Shown: positions 23,476 through 31,351, numbered from the stretch's first letter. The stretch: DNA of 33,822 nucleotides from Kineosphaera limosa NBRC 100340 (GCF_000298215.1 NZ_BAHD01000049.1:1-33822), one strand, 5' to 3'. Translations and numbers: made by a program. The notes: generated by a model not told the origin, from the letters alone.

Positions 23476-24213
23476 TCAGCCGGCCAAGATCGACCGCGGC
23501 AAGTCGCCCCAGGTCTCCCGCGTGTAGGCCAGCTGCCAGAACCGGATCTCGTGGTGGCAGCTGAGTTCGAACGCCCGCGCCATCCGGGCTCGCTCGGCCG
23601 GACCGGCCTCCTGGGCGAGCGCCTCGCAGCGCTGCAGCAGGTTGGCCAGCAGGTCGTTGCAGTCGGGCGAGCCGTAGAACTGCCACCAGCCCTCGAACTT
23701 GTTGTCGGCCGGGTTGTCGTGCTGCGCGAGGTATCGATTGCCGGCCCAGATGTAGGTCCAGGGGCACGGCAGCAACGCGAACATCAGCACGCCGAGACTG
23801 TCGTGGCCGCATTCCATCATGTGGTCGATGTACGCCTGCGCCGACGGGGCCAGCCGGTCGTGCTGCACCGCTTCGTACTGCACGCCGAACGACTCGCACA
23901 TGACGTGATGCGGGTGGCTCTCGTCCTCCAGCAGAAACAGCGAGGAGTCCACGAAGTGCCGCATCCACGGCCGGTCGGGTGACTTGGCCATGCCCAGGCC
24001 GTAACAGCGCAGGTACGCGGAGAGGTAGTGGTGGTCCTGTCCGACGTAGTGCAGCGTCGCCTCGCGGCTCAGGGTGCCGGCGCGCAGCTCCCGCAAAAAC
24101 GGGTGCGCCCAGAACGCCTCGAACAGGTCGTCGTGCTCTTGCCGAAGGGAGGCGGTGAAGTCGCCGATGTCGGCCAGGTCGGTGGTGATGGTGCGGTCGT
24201 CGAGAGTGGTCAT
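23476..24213 (-). CDS. tenA: TenA-family aminopyrimidine aminohydrolase (thiaminase II)
   Basis: 245 residues, all-helical TenA fold. It hydrolyses degraded thiamine pyrimidines to HMP for salvage, in the cytosol. Landmarks: LRQEHDDLFEAFWAHPFLRELRAGTLSREATLHYVGQDHHYLSAYLRCYGL, the nucleophile region FALLPCPWTYIWAGNRYL with the expected Cys, and the C-terminal acid in SCHHEIRFWQLAY. ATG 24213 has an excellent Shine-Dalgarno (GGGAGG). A TPP riboswitch precedes it, so expression should fall when thiamine pyrophosphate is plentiful. No other thi gene is next to it, which supports a salvage role. Confidence 0.92.
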   Translation of the reverse strand: MTTLDDRTITTDLADIGDFTASLRQEHDDLFEAFWAHPFLRELRAGTLSREATLHYVGQDHHYLSAYLRCYGLGMAKSPDRPWMRHFVDSSLFLLEDESHPHHVMCESFGVQYEAVQHDRLAPSAQAYIDHMMECGHDSLGVLMFALLPCPWTYIWAGNRYLAQHDNPADNKFEGWWQFYGSPDCNDLLANLLQRCEALAQEAGPAERARMARAFELSCHHEIRFWQLAYTRETWGDLPRSILAG

Positions 24214-24216
24214 GAA

Positions 24217-24234
24217 TCCTCCCGAGCATGAGGA
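24217..24234 (-). promoter_or_regulatory. Hairpin that can hide the tenA ribosome-binding site
   Basis: TCCTC (24217-24221) and GAGGA (24230-24234) are complementary with an eight-base loop; in the mRNA one arm is the GGGAGGA Shine-Dalgarno of tenA. Lying directly after the TPP aptamer it is a plausible translational expression platform. Confidence 0.55.
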
Positions 24235-24249
24235 AAGCCCCGTGGGCCG

Positions 24250-24340
24250 CCGCGTTCCCTCCGCTCGCATTGATCGAGATCAGGTTCCACGGGTCTGGGC
24301 GGCTGCCCATCTCAGTCCCTGCCGGGACACCCCGCGCGGC
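24250..24340 (-). ncRNA. TPP (THI-box) riboswitch
   Basis: Read on the minus strand the aptamer has P1 CCGCG/CGCGG (24335-24339 with 24250-24254), GGGGTGTCCC-GGCA-GGGA, the conserved CTGAGA, then CCCGTGGAACCTGATCTCGA, TCAATGCGAGCG and GAGGGAA. These are the invariant thiamine-pyrophosphate sensing elements in the right order. It lies 36 bases ahead of tenA and is followed by a hairpin that includes the Shine-Dalgarno, which points to translational control. Confidence 0.93.
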
Positions 24341-24343
24341 ACC

Positions 24344-24386
24344 CCCGACCCTACCGATGGTGGGCTGCTCCGGGGGCAGGGTCGGG
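24344..24386. repeat. 9-bp inverted repeat upstream of the TPP riboswitch
   Basis: CCCGACCCT (24344-24352) and AGGGTCGGG (24378-24386) form a perfect inverted repeat with a 25-base loop, between the riboswitch and the next gene on the other strand. Role unclear. Confidence 0.4.
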
Positions 24387-24440
24387 CTCGGCAGAGGGGG
24401 CGAAGTGCTGCACGTTGTGCCTAGCGGAAGGTCGACGTGA

Positions 24441-25247
24441 TTGGCTCGGACGGTGCCCCCTCCTGCCTCCCGACCCTCGTCGCCCGAGAACGCCGAGGAT
24501 GACCTGGCTGCCCGACCGTGGCAGTACCCCGGGGTTCCGGCGGAGGGCACTGGGGTGCTGCTCGGAGACCGCTTCATGCGGTTGCCGGGGAGTCCCGGCG
24601 ACGCCCTCGATGAGCTACTGCAGGCCGCACGCGTCGCGCCGGTGGCTCAGCGCACTCTGGTGCTGGCGGTCGGGTCGAACGCCTCCCCGGGGGTCATGCG
24701 CCGCAAGTTCGCCGCGCTGGGGGTCGCGCCGGTGGTGCCGTTCCTTGCCGTGGAGGTGGAGGGGTTCGCGGTCGGGCACAGCGCGCACGTCAGTCGCCCG
24801 GGGTTCATCGCGGCCACCGGATTTCGATGCCCGGGCACCACGACGTCCACTTTCGCGTCCCTGCTCGACGACGATCAGCTGGCCTGCCTCGATGCCACCG
24901 AGCCCAACTACCTCCGGCGCACGTTGACCCGCGCCGAGCTCCCGGTCACGCTCGCCGGCGGCACCCGACCCGAACAGGTGAGCCTCTACGACTCCCGCTG
25001 GGGCGTGCTCGGCGACGCGACCCCGGAGCCGCTGCTGCCGCAAGAAGAGCGGTACGCCTGGCTGGCCACCCACTGCCCGCCATGGCGACGCCTCGTCCCC
25101 CCCGAAGCCGATCTGCGCGCGACGATGATCCGACTCGCCAGCGACGAGACGCTGCGGGAGGCCGTCCGAGACGCCTGGGCCGCGAAGGGATGGAGCCACC
25201 CCAGCGGACTGGCCAGCCCCACCTCACCCGGCCACCCCGAGAGCTGA
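24441..25247 (+). CDS. Uncharacterised protein, possibly gamma-glutamylcyclotransferase-like
   Basis: 268 residues in a soluble, Pro/Ala/Arg-rich protein that I do not recognise with certainty. TLVLAVGSNASPGVMRRKFAALG recalls the nucleotide-like YGSN loop at the start of the gamma-glutamylcyclotransferase/AIG2 fold, and LDDDQLACLDATEPNYLRRTLTRAELPV resembles the L-D-x-x-E-x-x-Y-x-R block of that fold. The first 70 residues (PWQYPGVPAEGTGVLLGDRF onward) have no parallel I know. TTG 24441 is taken as start because GGAAGG lies at 24426-24431; GTG 24453 is an alternative. It stands alone between the divergent tenA riboswitch and a convergent VOC gene. Confidence 0.6.
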   Translation: MARTVPPPASRPSSPENAEDDLAARPWQYPGVPAEGTGVLLGDRFMRLPGSPGDALDELLQAARVAPVAQRTLVLAVGSNASPGVMRRKFAALGVAPVVPFLAVEVEGFAVGHSAHVSRPGFIAATGFRCPGTTTSTFASLLDDDQLACLDATEPNYLRRTLTRAELPVTLAGGTRPEQVSLYDSRWGVLGDATPEPLLPQEERYAWLATHCPPWRRLVPPEADLRATMIRLASDETLREAVRDAWAAKGWSHPSGLASPTSPGHPES

Positions 25248-25280
25248 CCCAGCCCGAACGACCTCCGGAAAGACGCCGGG

Positions 25281-25775
25281 TCAGGCGTCGACGGACCCGG
25301 CGGCGGCCGTCTCCAAGGGAGCGATGTCGAGCTTGATCATCGTGAGCATCTGGCGCACCACGCGCTCGCGCGCCGCCTCGTCCTCGCCGCTCATCAGCTC
25401 GACGAAGCGACGCGGGACGATCTGCCACGACAGGCCGAAGCGGTCCTTGAGCCAGCCGCACTGCGACTCCGAGCCGCCCTCGAGCAGCGCCGACCAGATG
25501 CGGTCGAGTTCGGCCTGATCGTCGACGAGCACCTGGATCGACACGGCCTCCGTCAGCGGGAACAGCGGGCCGCCGTTGAGCACAACGTAGTGCTGGTCGC
25601 CGAGGCGGAAGTGCACCTCCAGCGGCACGCCCTCTTGCCGGCCGGGGATGTCGGGCGTGGAGCCGGTCACGCCGGTGATCTCGGAGTCGGGGATGACGCT
25701 GCAGTACAGTTCGGCGGCCTCCAAGCCGCCTCGGTCGAACCACAAGCAGGTGGTGATACGCGGTTGATCGGTCAT
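25281..25775 (-). CDS. VOC/PhnB-like glyoxalase-fold protein
   Basis: 164 residues from ATG 25775, which has AGGAG seven bases upstream. The protein begins with QPRITTCLWFDRGGLEAAELYCSVIPDSEITGV and continues GVPLEVHFRLGDQHYVVLNGGPLFPLTEAVSIQVLVDDQAELDRIWSALLEGGSESQCGWLKDRFGLSWQIVP. This is the 3-demethylubiquinone-9 methyltransferase/PhnB-like branch of the vicinal oxygen chelate superfamily, common in actinobacteria. Despite the old name no methyltransferase activity is implied; the substrate is unknown. Single gene. Confidence 0.85.
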   Translation of the reverse strand: MTDQPRITTCLWFDRGGLEAAELYCSVIPDSEITGVTGSTPDIPGRQEGVPLEVHFRLGDQHYVVLNGGPLFPLTEAVSIQVLVDDQAELDRIWSALLEGGSESQCGWLKDRFGLSWQIVPRRFVELMSGEDEAARERVVRQMLTMIKLDIAPLETAAAGSVDA

Positions 25776-25867
25776 GACGGCTCCTGACGGCTGTCGGACT
25801 CGGGCCGGCTTCGGATGTCGAAGCCGGAGGGGCGCGGCACCCATCCTCCTACCCTGCGTCCGCTCCG

Positions 25868-26797
25868 TCATGCAGAGGCGTGCACGGCCCGCAATCCGCG
25901 GACGGCGCCGACCCCACAGGACCCGAGGTAGGCGCTGGTGCGGCGCGCGATGGGCAGCGGGGCGTCGGGCGCGCAGGGGTACATGTCCTGCTCCACGATG
26001 GCGAAGACATCCGTGCCCAGGTGAGCCACGGCCTCCAGGACCGACGGGAAGTCGGGCACCCCGCGCGGCGGCTCGACCATGGCGCCGGCGATCACGGCGT
26101 CAGCGAACGACATGTCCTGCGCCCGCACCTGCTGCATGACCTGCGGGTCGACCTGCTTGAGGTGCAGGTATCCGATGCGGCTCGGGTGCGCCTCGATGAT
26201 CGCCAGGTTGTCGCTGCCGACGTAGGCGATGTGCCCGGTGTCCAGGCACAGGTTGACGTACGTCGGGTCGGTCGCCTCCAGGAGGCGCGTGATGTGTCGC
26301 TCGGTTGCTACATGCGCGTCGGCGTGCGGGTGGAACTGCAGCGCCAGGCCGTACTCCTCCCGCAGGGCCTTGCCGAGGCGGTCGACGCCGCTGGTCAGGG
26401 AGTCCCACTGTTCGCTGGTGAGGGTGTCGGGCTCGGTGGGAGCGCCGGTCTGCAGGTCGCGGTACATGGCGGGCAGCACGACGAGGTGCTTGCCGCCGGC
26501 CGCCGCGGTGAGAGCGGCGACCGCACTGGCCTCGGCCCACACGGCATCCCACGTGCCGGGCAGGTGCAGGTTCTCACCGACCGTGCCGGCGGACAGCTTG
26601 AGGCCGCGGGCGTCGAGTTCGTCCCGGAGGTGGGTGGGGTCGGTGGGCAGGAAGCCGTACGGGCCCAGCTCGATCCACTCGTAGCCGGCGGCGGCGACGT
26701 CGTCGAGGAACTGGGTGTAGCCGACCTGGCGGGGGTCGTCGGGGAACCAGACGCCCCAGCTGTCCGGGGCCGTTCCGACGGTGATGGTGGCACTCAT
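25868..26797 (-). CDS. Sugar phosphate isomerase/epimerase, IolE-like
   Basis: 309 residues of an AP-endonuclease-2/xylose-isomerase TIM barrel. The start (TVGTAPDSWGVWFPDDPRQVGYTQFLDDVAAAGYEWIELGPYGFLPTDP) is like inosose dehydratase IolE, and the metal-binding positions appear as LALQFHPHADAHV, VNLCLDTGHIAYVGSD and a late Glu in DVFAIVEQDMYP. IolE-type enzymes act on inositol-derived ketoses; here the substrate is unknown but polyol- or sugar-related. It follows the Gfo/Idh/MocA gene on the same strand, separated by 119 bases that contain the 80-bp palindromic element, whose end lies 21 bases before this start codon. The start has only a weak Shine-Dalgarno. Confidence 0.8.
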   Translation of the reverse strand: MSATITVGTAPDSWGVWFPDDPRQVGYTQFLDDVAAAGYEWIELGPYGFLPTDPTHLRDELDARGLKLSAGTVGENLHLPGTWDAVWAEASAVAALTAAAGGKHLVVLPAMYRDLQTGAPTEPDTLTSEQWDSLTSGVDRLGKALREEYGLALQFHPHADAHVATERHITRLLEATDPTYVNLCLDTGHIAYVGSDNLAIIEAHPSRIGYLHLKQVDPQVMQQVRAQDMSFADAVIAGAMVEPPRGVPDFPSVLEAVAHLGTDVFAIVEQDMYPCAPDAPLPIARRTSAYLGSCGVGAVRGLRAVHASA

Positions 26798-26818
26798 GGG
26801 TGACTGACTCTTTCCCCA

Positions 26819-26898
26819 CCCCGCCGAAAGTCATACTTTGCGGCGAGATGAATAGTAAGAACTCTGAATCTGGGTCGAAAGCACGACTTTCGGCGGCA
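26819..26898. repeat. 80-bp palindromic intergenic element, copy B
   Basis: Begins CCCCGCCGAAAG (26819-26830) and ends CTTTCGGCGG (26887-26896) plus two bases. Its reverse complement aligns end to end with copy A at 13232-13311 without gaps at about four-fifths identity. It is placed between two co-directional genes, in the 5' leader of the IolE-like gene, where the RNA hairpin could influence expression. Confidence 0.7.
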
Positions 26899-26916
26899 GG
26901 GAGATGAGGGGGGTGG

Positions 26917-28092
26917 TTAGACGGGGACGGGGGTGCCGCGGCGGGCGGCGGACAAGGCGGCGCCGACGACGTTCATCATCGATTCGGCGGCGGCGAAGTC
27001 GGTGTCCATCGGGCGGTTGTCGCGCACGCAGCGCACAAACTCCTGGATCTCGGCGACGAACGCCTCGCCGTAGCCGGTGCCCACTCCGCCTCCGGGCATG
27101 GGGGCGACGTCGGTGAAGTAGGGGTGCGCGGGGCTGGTGAAGACGCGCCGCGGGCCGTTGACCGCCGCCGGGGCCGCGCCGACCTCGAACACGTGGAACT
27201 GGCCGCCGGCGATCGAGTCGAAGAGCGCGTGCCCGCGGGTGCCGAACACCTCGACGCCCAGGGAGTTGGGCATGCCGTGCGCGATGCGGCTCAGCGTGAT
27301 CGTGCCGACCGCCCCGCCCGCGAAGGCCGCGGTGATGATGGCGACGTCGTCGTTGGTGACCGGGCCGGTCTCGTCGGTGACGGCGGCGTGGTGGCCGATG
27401 CCGCCGGCGGCCGGCCTCGGACGGTCCGTGATGACCGTGCGCAGCTGCGCGTCGAGCACCCGCTCGACCGGTCCGGCGACGAACTGGGCCGCGTCGATGG
27501 CGTGCGCGCCGATGTCGAGCACCGCACCGCCTCCGGAAAGCTCCTGGTCGTAGCGCCAGGAGAGGGCTCCTTGGGGGTCGGCGGCGTAGTCGGCGTAGTA
27601 CCAGCCGCGCACGGTGTGCACGTCGCCGATGACGCCGTCGGCGACCGCGCGGGCGACCGCCGCCAATCCCGGCAGGCGGCGGAACGAGAACCCGACGCCC
27701 ATCACCGCGGAGCTGCGCTCGGCGAGGCGGGCCAGACCCGCGGCCTCGTCCGGAGTGCGACCGATCGGCTTCTCCGCGAAGAGGTGCTTGCCCGAGGCGA
27801 TCACCTTGGGCAGCACCTGCGCGTGCAGGTGGTTCGGCAGCGCGACGCTGACGACGTCGATGGTCGGGTCGGCGAGCATCGCGTCGATGTCGGCGACGGC
27901 CTTCTCGAAGCCGTAGCGCGCGGCGACGCTGCTCGCCAGGTCGAGGTTGGGATCGACGATCGTGTCGAGCACGACCCGCACGTCGGCGAGATCGGCCGCC
28001 ATCGTCGCGTTGCGGTACCCGAAGGCGTGCGCCTGGCCGGCCATGCCGGCGCCGATGACGGCGGCGCGAATCGTGGTGCGGGTGTCGGTCAT
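26917..28092 (-). CDS. Gfo/Idh/MocA-family NAD(P)-dependent oxidoreductase
   Basis: 391 residues. Rossmann domain at the N-terminus (RAAVIGAGMAGQAHAFGYRN), catalytic EKP motif in GKHLFAEKPIGRTPDEAAGLARLAE, and a C-terminal substrate domain with LDIGAHAIDAAQFVAGPV, where the conserved Asp/His of inositol-dehydrogenase-type members lie. The likely reaction is NAD(P)-linked oxidation of a sugar or polyol hydroxyl. ATG 28092 has GGAGAA upstream. It is divergent from a LacI regulator, with a strong operator in the gap, and is the first gene of a two-gene unit with the IolE-like enzyme. No transporter is included, so the pathway is incomplete here. Confidence 0.88.
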   Translation of the reverse strand: MTDTRTTIRAAVIGAGMAGQAHAFGYRNATMAADLADVRVVLDTIVDPNLDLASSVAARYGFEKAVADIDAMLADPTIDVVSVALPNHLHAQVLPKVIASGKHLFAEKPIGRTPDEAAGLARLAERSSAVMGVGFSFRRLPGLAAVARAVADGVIGDVHTVRGWYYADYAADPQGALSWRYDQELSGGGAVLDIGAHAIDAAQFVAGPVERVLDAQLRTVITDRPRPAAGGIGHHAAVTDETGPVTNDDVAIITAAFAGGAVGTITLSRIAHGMPNSLGVEVFGTRGHALFDSIAGGQFHVFEVGAAPAAVNGPRRVFTSPAHPYFTDVAPMPGGGVGTGYGEAFVAEIQEFVRCVRDNRPMDTDFAAAESMMNVVGAALSAARRGTPVPV

Positions 28093-28167
28093 GACGGTTC
28101 TCCATTGACGTCTTGTGGCGGGGGCCGAGCGCGGAACGATGCGTAGTCGCCGCGTCGATGTGTAGAA

Positions 28168-28183
28168 TCTAGAGCGCTTTAGA
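28168..28183. promoter_or_regulatory. LacI-type operator
   Basis: TCTAGAGCGCTTTAGA is a 16-bp palindrome with one mismatched pair and the central GCGC step favoured by LacI/GalR regulators. It lies between the divergent dehydrogenase (75 bases from its start) and LacI genes, so it probably serves both. Confidence 0.75.
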
Positions 28184-28329
28184 AGAATGTGTCAAGACGT
28201 AGCTTCACGGGACTTCTCGAGAGGACGCCGCCACCGCTGGCCATGGGCGATCGCGCGGGTACTGTGACAGGGCGTCGCCAAGGGCGCCCGGGCGTGTGTG
28301 CTGGCCGCAGGAGCAGGAGGGCAGTGGCG

Positions 28330-29331
28330 GTGGTGAAGGTGACGATGGCGCAGGTGGCCCGCGAGGCGGGTGTCTCGTTGTCGCTGGTGTCGCTGGCGTT
28401 CCGCGACGCCTACGGGGTCAGCGAGAAAACCAAAGAGCACATTCTCGCCACGGCCAAGCGCATGAACTACCAGCCCAACACGGTGGCCGCGCGACTAGCA
28501 CGCAAGGCCGACGACACCCTCGGGGTGTTCCTGCTCGACCTGCGCAACGAGGTCTTCGTCGACATGTTCGACGGGATGCGCGCGTCCGCGACGGAGGCGG
28601 GGCGCGAGCTCGTGCTTTCGGTCGGTTCGACGGGTGGTGAGTTGGACCGCGGGGCGCTCGATTCGCTGATTCGCGCGCGGGTCGATGTCGCCGTCGCGGC
28701 CGGCCTGCTGCTGCCCGACGAGGTGTTGGCGAAGTACCGCGGCCGCCTGCGCCTGGTCAGCGTCGCGCGCGTCGTGCCCGGCTTCGACTCCGTCGACTGC
28801 GACAACCGGCTCGGCGCCGCCCTGGCGACCCAGCACCTCCTCGACCTGGGCCATCGCCGCATCCTGCACCTGGCCAACCGCCCCTCTGACGGCTATCTGG
28901 AGCGGCGCATCGGCTTCGAGCAGACGGTGCGGGCGGCCGGTCTGACGCCGTGGGTCATCGACGTCGACTACAGCCGCGACGCGGCCGCCGCGGCGATCGG
29001 CCCGATCCTCGACTCGGCGCTCGACTCAGCGCAGCGACCGACGGCGGTGCTGGCCCACAACGACCAGATGGCCCTCGGCGTCCTCGACGCGCTGCACGAG
29101 CGGGGCCTGCGCGCGCCGCACGACCTCTCCGTCGCCGGCTACGACAACACGACGCTGAGCCGCACCCCCGGCATCGCCCTGACCACCGTCGATCTGCACG
29201 CCGTCGACCTCGGCCGCCAGGCCGCCGAACTGGCCATCTGGCGCTCGGCGAACCCCGACGAGCCCGTCGTCGTCAAGACCTCGACCCCGACCCTCGTCGT
29301 CCGCGGCTCCACGGGACCCCCTGCCGACTGA
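28330..29331 (+). CDS. LacI-family transcriptional regulator
   Basis: About 333 residues. The HTH and hinge are typical: VTMAQVAREAGVSLSLVSLAFRDAYGVSEKTKEHILATAKRMNYQPNTVAARLARK. The sugar-binding core follows (DTLGVFLLDLRNEVFVDMFDGMR, RPTAVLAHNDQMALGVLDALHERGLRAPHDLSVAGYDNTTLSRTPGIALTTVD). GTG 28330 is nine bases after GGAGG at 28316-28320 and is preferred to GTG 28324; the open frame back to 28189 is low-complexity. It should repress the divergent IolE/Gfo unit through the palindrome at 28168-28183 and respond to a sugar or polyol, identity unknown. Confidence 0.9.
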   Translation: MVKVTMAQVAREAGVSLSLVSLAFRDAYGVSEKTKEHILATAKRMNYQPNTVAARLARKADDTLGVFLLDLRNEVFVDMFDGMRASATEAGRELVLSVGSTGGELDRGALDSLIRARVDVAVAAGLLLPDEVLAKYRGRLRLVSVARVVPGFDSVDCDNRLGAALATQHLLDLGHRRILHLANRPSDGYLERRIGFEQTVRAAGLTPWVIDVDYSRDAAAAAIGPILDSALDSAQRPTAVLAHNDQMALGVLDALHERGLRAPHDLSVAGYDNTTLSRTPGIALTTVDLHAVDLGRQAAELAIWRSANPDEPVVVKTSTPTLVVRGSTGPPAD

Positions 29332-29350
29332 GCACCCTGAGCCGCGGAAT

Positions 29351-30016
29351 TCAGCCCCCGGCGGGGCGGCACATCGGGGCCACGAGGTCGGTGATCTCGA
29401 CGAGGAAGCCCGGTGCCCACTGCTCGAAGTCGGCTTCGGGGGCGGACAGTTGGTAGAGCAACATCCCGTCGGTGAGGCTGAGCAGGCGGTTCGCGGCGAA
29501 CTCCGGGTCGGGAGCGCCAGCCGCGGCGAACATCTGTGCCTGTACCGCCACGTGCCGGGCGCGCAGGTCGGCGACGAGTCGCTGCGTCTGCGGGTCGCGG
29601 GCGGCGTGCAGATACAGCTCGTAGCGAGCCAACGTCAGGGGGCGTTCGGCGAGCAGCAACTGCACGATGCGAGCGGTGAACGCCTCCCGGTCGGCGGGCG
29701 CGGTCGGCAGGTTGTCGGCCAGAGCGCCCAGCTCGTCGTACATCCGCGTGACCCAGGCGATCTGCCGGTCGCAGATGTGCTCCAGCAGCGCCGCGATCAT
29801 CGCCGCGCGCGTGCGGAAGTGGTACGTCGTGACCCCGTGGGAGACCTGGGCTCGCGCCTCCACGCCGCGGTGCGTCAGCGCCTGCACCCCCTGCTCCGCG
29901 ACGATGGCGAGGGCCGCGTCGAGCAGCGCGACCCGGGTCTCCTGGGCACTGCCCCCGGAGCCGAGCCGGGCAGTCGATCGGGCGGCCGATCGGGCGGCCG
30001 GTCGAGCGGGTGCCAT
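29351..30016 (-). CDS. TetR-family regulator co-transcribed with a cytochrome P450
   Basis: 221 residues. After an Arg/Ala/Ser-rich start (PARPAARSAARSTARLG) comes a TetR HTH: TRVALLDAALAIVAEQGVQALTHRGVEARAQVSHGVTTYHFRTRAAMIAALLEHI. The HTH matches the subgroup with a C-terminal region beginning LLAERPLTLARYELYLHAARDP. Its ATG overlaps the P450 stop by one base (TGATG), so the two genes share a transcript and this regulator probably controls that operon from the dyad at 31338-31351. Ligand unknown, perhaps the P450 substrate. Confidence 0.87.
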   Translation of the reverse strand: MAPARPAARSAARSTARLGSGGSAQETRVALLDAALAIVAEQGVQALTHRGVEARAQVSHGVTTYHFRTRAAMIAALLEHICDRQIAWVTRMYDELGALADNLPTAPADREAFTARIVQLLLAERPLTLARYELYLHAARDPQTQRLVADLRARHVAVQAQMFAAAGAPDPEFAANRLLSLTDGMLLYQLSAPEADFEQWAPGFLVEITDLVAPMCRPAGG

Positions 30017-31317
30017 CAGCCGAGGGCGACAGGCAGGCGCTCGAAGCCGCGCAGGATGTACGTGCGCCGCCGCACCGCCTCCCCGGCCGGCCGCGGCACC
30101 CCGCGACGCAGCAGGGCGGCGAAGGCGACCTGCGCCTCCAACCGGGCCAACGACGCTCCGAGGCAGTGGTGCGGGCCGGCGGCGAAGGACAGATGCCGGC
30201 GGGCGTTGGGCCGGTGGATGTCGAAGCGGTGTGGGTCGTCGAAGACCGCCGGATCGCGGTTGGCCGCGCCGAGCAGCAGCGAGATCATCTCCCCGGCCGG
30301 CACCTGCGCGCCGCCCAGACGGAGCTCCCGCGTCGCGATCCGAGCCACGACCTGCACCGGAGTGTCGTAGCGCAGCATCTCCTCCACGGCACCCGGCACC
30401 AGGCTCGGGTCCGCCCGCAGGTCCTGCGCCTGCTCGGGGTGCGCCAGCAGCGCCGCCGTGCCGTTGCCGATGAGGTTGACCGTCGTCTCGAACCCGGCGA
30501 ACAACAGCAACACCGCCATGGTGATGAGCTCGCGCCGGTTCAGCCGACCGCCTTCTGATTCCGCCTCGATGAGAGCGGAGAGGATGTCGTCGCCACCGGT
30601 GTGTTCGCGCTCGCTGATGAGCCGGTCGAAGTAGGCCTCCAACTCGACCAGGGCTTGGGTCGCGGCGTGCTGTTCGTGGGCCGGTGCCATCGAGTCCAGG
30701 TCGACGGCCCCGGCCCGACCCCAGCGACGGAAGCGCTCGGCATCGCTGGGCGGCACGCCGAGCACCTCGCAGATCGCGCGCACCGGCAGCGGCCCGGCGA
30801 GGACGTGCATGACGTCGACGTCGCCCTGGCCGCCCGCCGCGTCCAGCAGCTCCTCGGCGATCTCCTCCAAGCGGGGTCGCAGCCGCTCCACCCGCGCCGG
30901 CGTGAACACCGAGCTGACCAGCGTGCGCAGCCGCGCGTGCTCCGGGCCGTCCATGCCGATCATCGACTCTGCACCGAGCGGGTCGACCACGCCGGTTCGG
31001 TCGGGCCCGCGGAACAGCCACCGCATGCCCGGCGGCATGCTCGCCAGCATCAACTCTTCGCGGCGGGCGTTGGCGGAGACCACGGCCGGATGCCGCAGGA
31101 GCGCGTTGACCAGCTCGTGTGTGGTCGTCATCGGCCCAAGGTTCGACGGCACCAGCGGACCGCGCTCACGCAGCCAGTCGTACGCCGGATACGGGTCGAT
31201 CGCCATTCGCGGATCGAGCAGCACCCCTGTCACGTCGCCGCGGCGAGACATGGCCGCCAGGAGGCCGCCGCGGATCGTGTCGCGGGCCTTTCCGTGGAGC
31301 TGCTGCAGGGGGCTCAT
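30016..31317 (-). CDS. Cytochrome P450
   Basis: 433 residues of a soluble bacterial P450 monooxygenase. The I-helix has LLFAGFETTVNLIGNG (the A-G-x-E-T oxygen-activation motif), the K-helix EEMLR (E-x-x-R) and the haem loop FAAGPHHCLGASLARLE with the axial Cys at about residue 385. Start ATG 31317 is six bases after GGAG; a GTG one codon earlier is the alternative. No ferredoxin or ferredoxin reductase is nearby, so redox partners must come from elsewhere. Substrate cannot be inferred. Followed in operon by a TetR gene and divergent from a GH140-like lipoprotein. Confidence 0.93.
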   Translation of the reverse strand: MSPLQQLHGKARDTIRGGLLAAMSRRGDVTGVLLDPRMAIDPYPAYDWLRERGPLVPSNLGPMTTTHELVNALLRHPAVVSANARREELMLASMPPGMRWLFRGPDRTGVVDPLGAESMIGMDGPEHARLRTLVSSVFTPARVERLRPRLEEIAEELLDAAGGQGDVDVMHVLAGPLPVRAICEVLGVPPSDAERFRRWGRAGAVDLDSMAPAHEQHAATQALVELEAYFDRLISEREHTGGDDILSALIEAESEGGRLNRRELITMAVLLLFAGFETTVNLIGNGTAALLAHPEQAQDLRADPSLVPGAVEEMLRYDTPVQVVARIATRELRLGGAQVPAGEMISLLLGAANRDPAVFDDPHRFDIHRPNARRHLSFAAGPHHCLGASLARLEAQVAFAALLRRGVPRPAGEAVRRRTYILRGFERLPVALG

Positions 31318-31337
31318 CACACTCTCCGTCCTTGTTC

Positions 31338-31351
31338 TCTACATCTGTAGA
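31338..31351. promoter_or_regulatory. Probable TetR operator upstream of the P450 operon
   Basis: TCTACATCTGTAGA is a perfect 6-2-6 palindrome 21 bases ahead of the P450 start. A related half site (CGTAGA) follows at about 31367. It lies in the gap shared with the divergent GH140-like gene. Confidence 0.55.
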
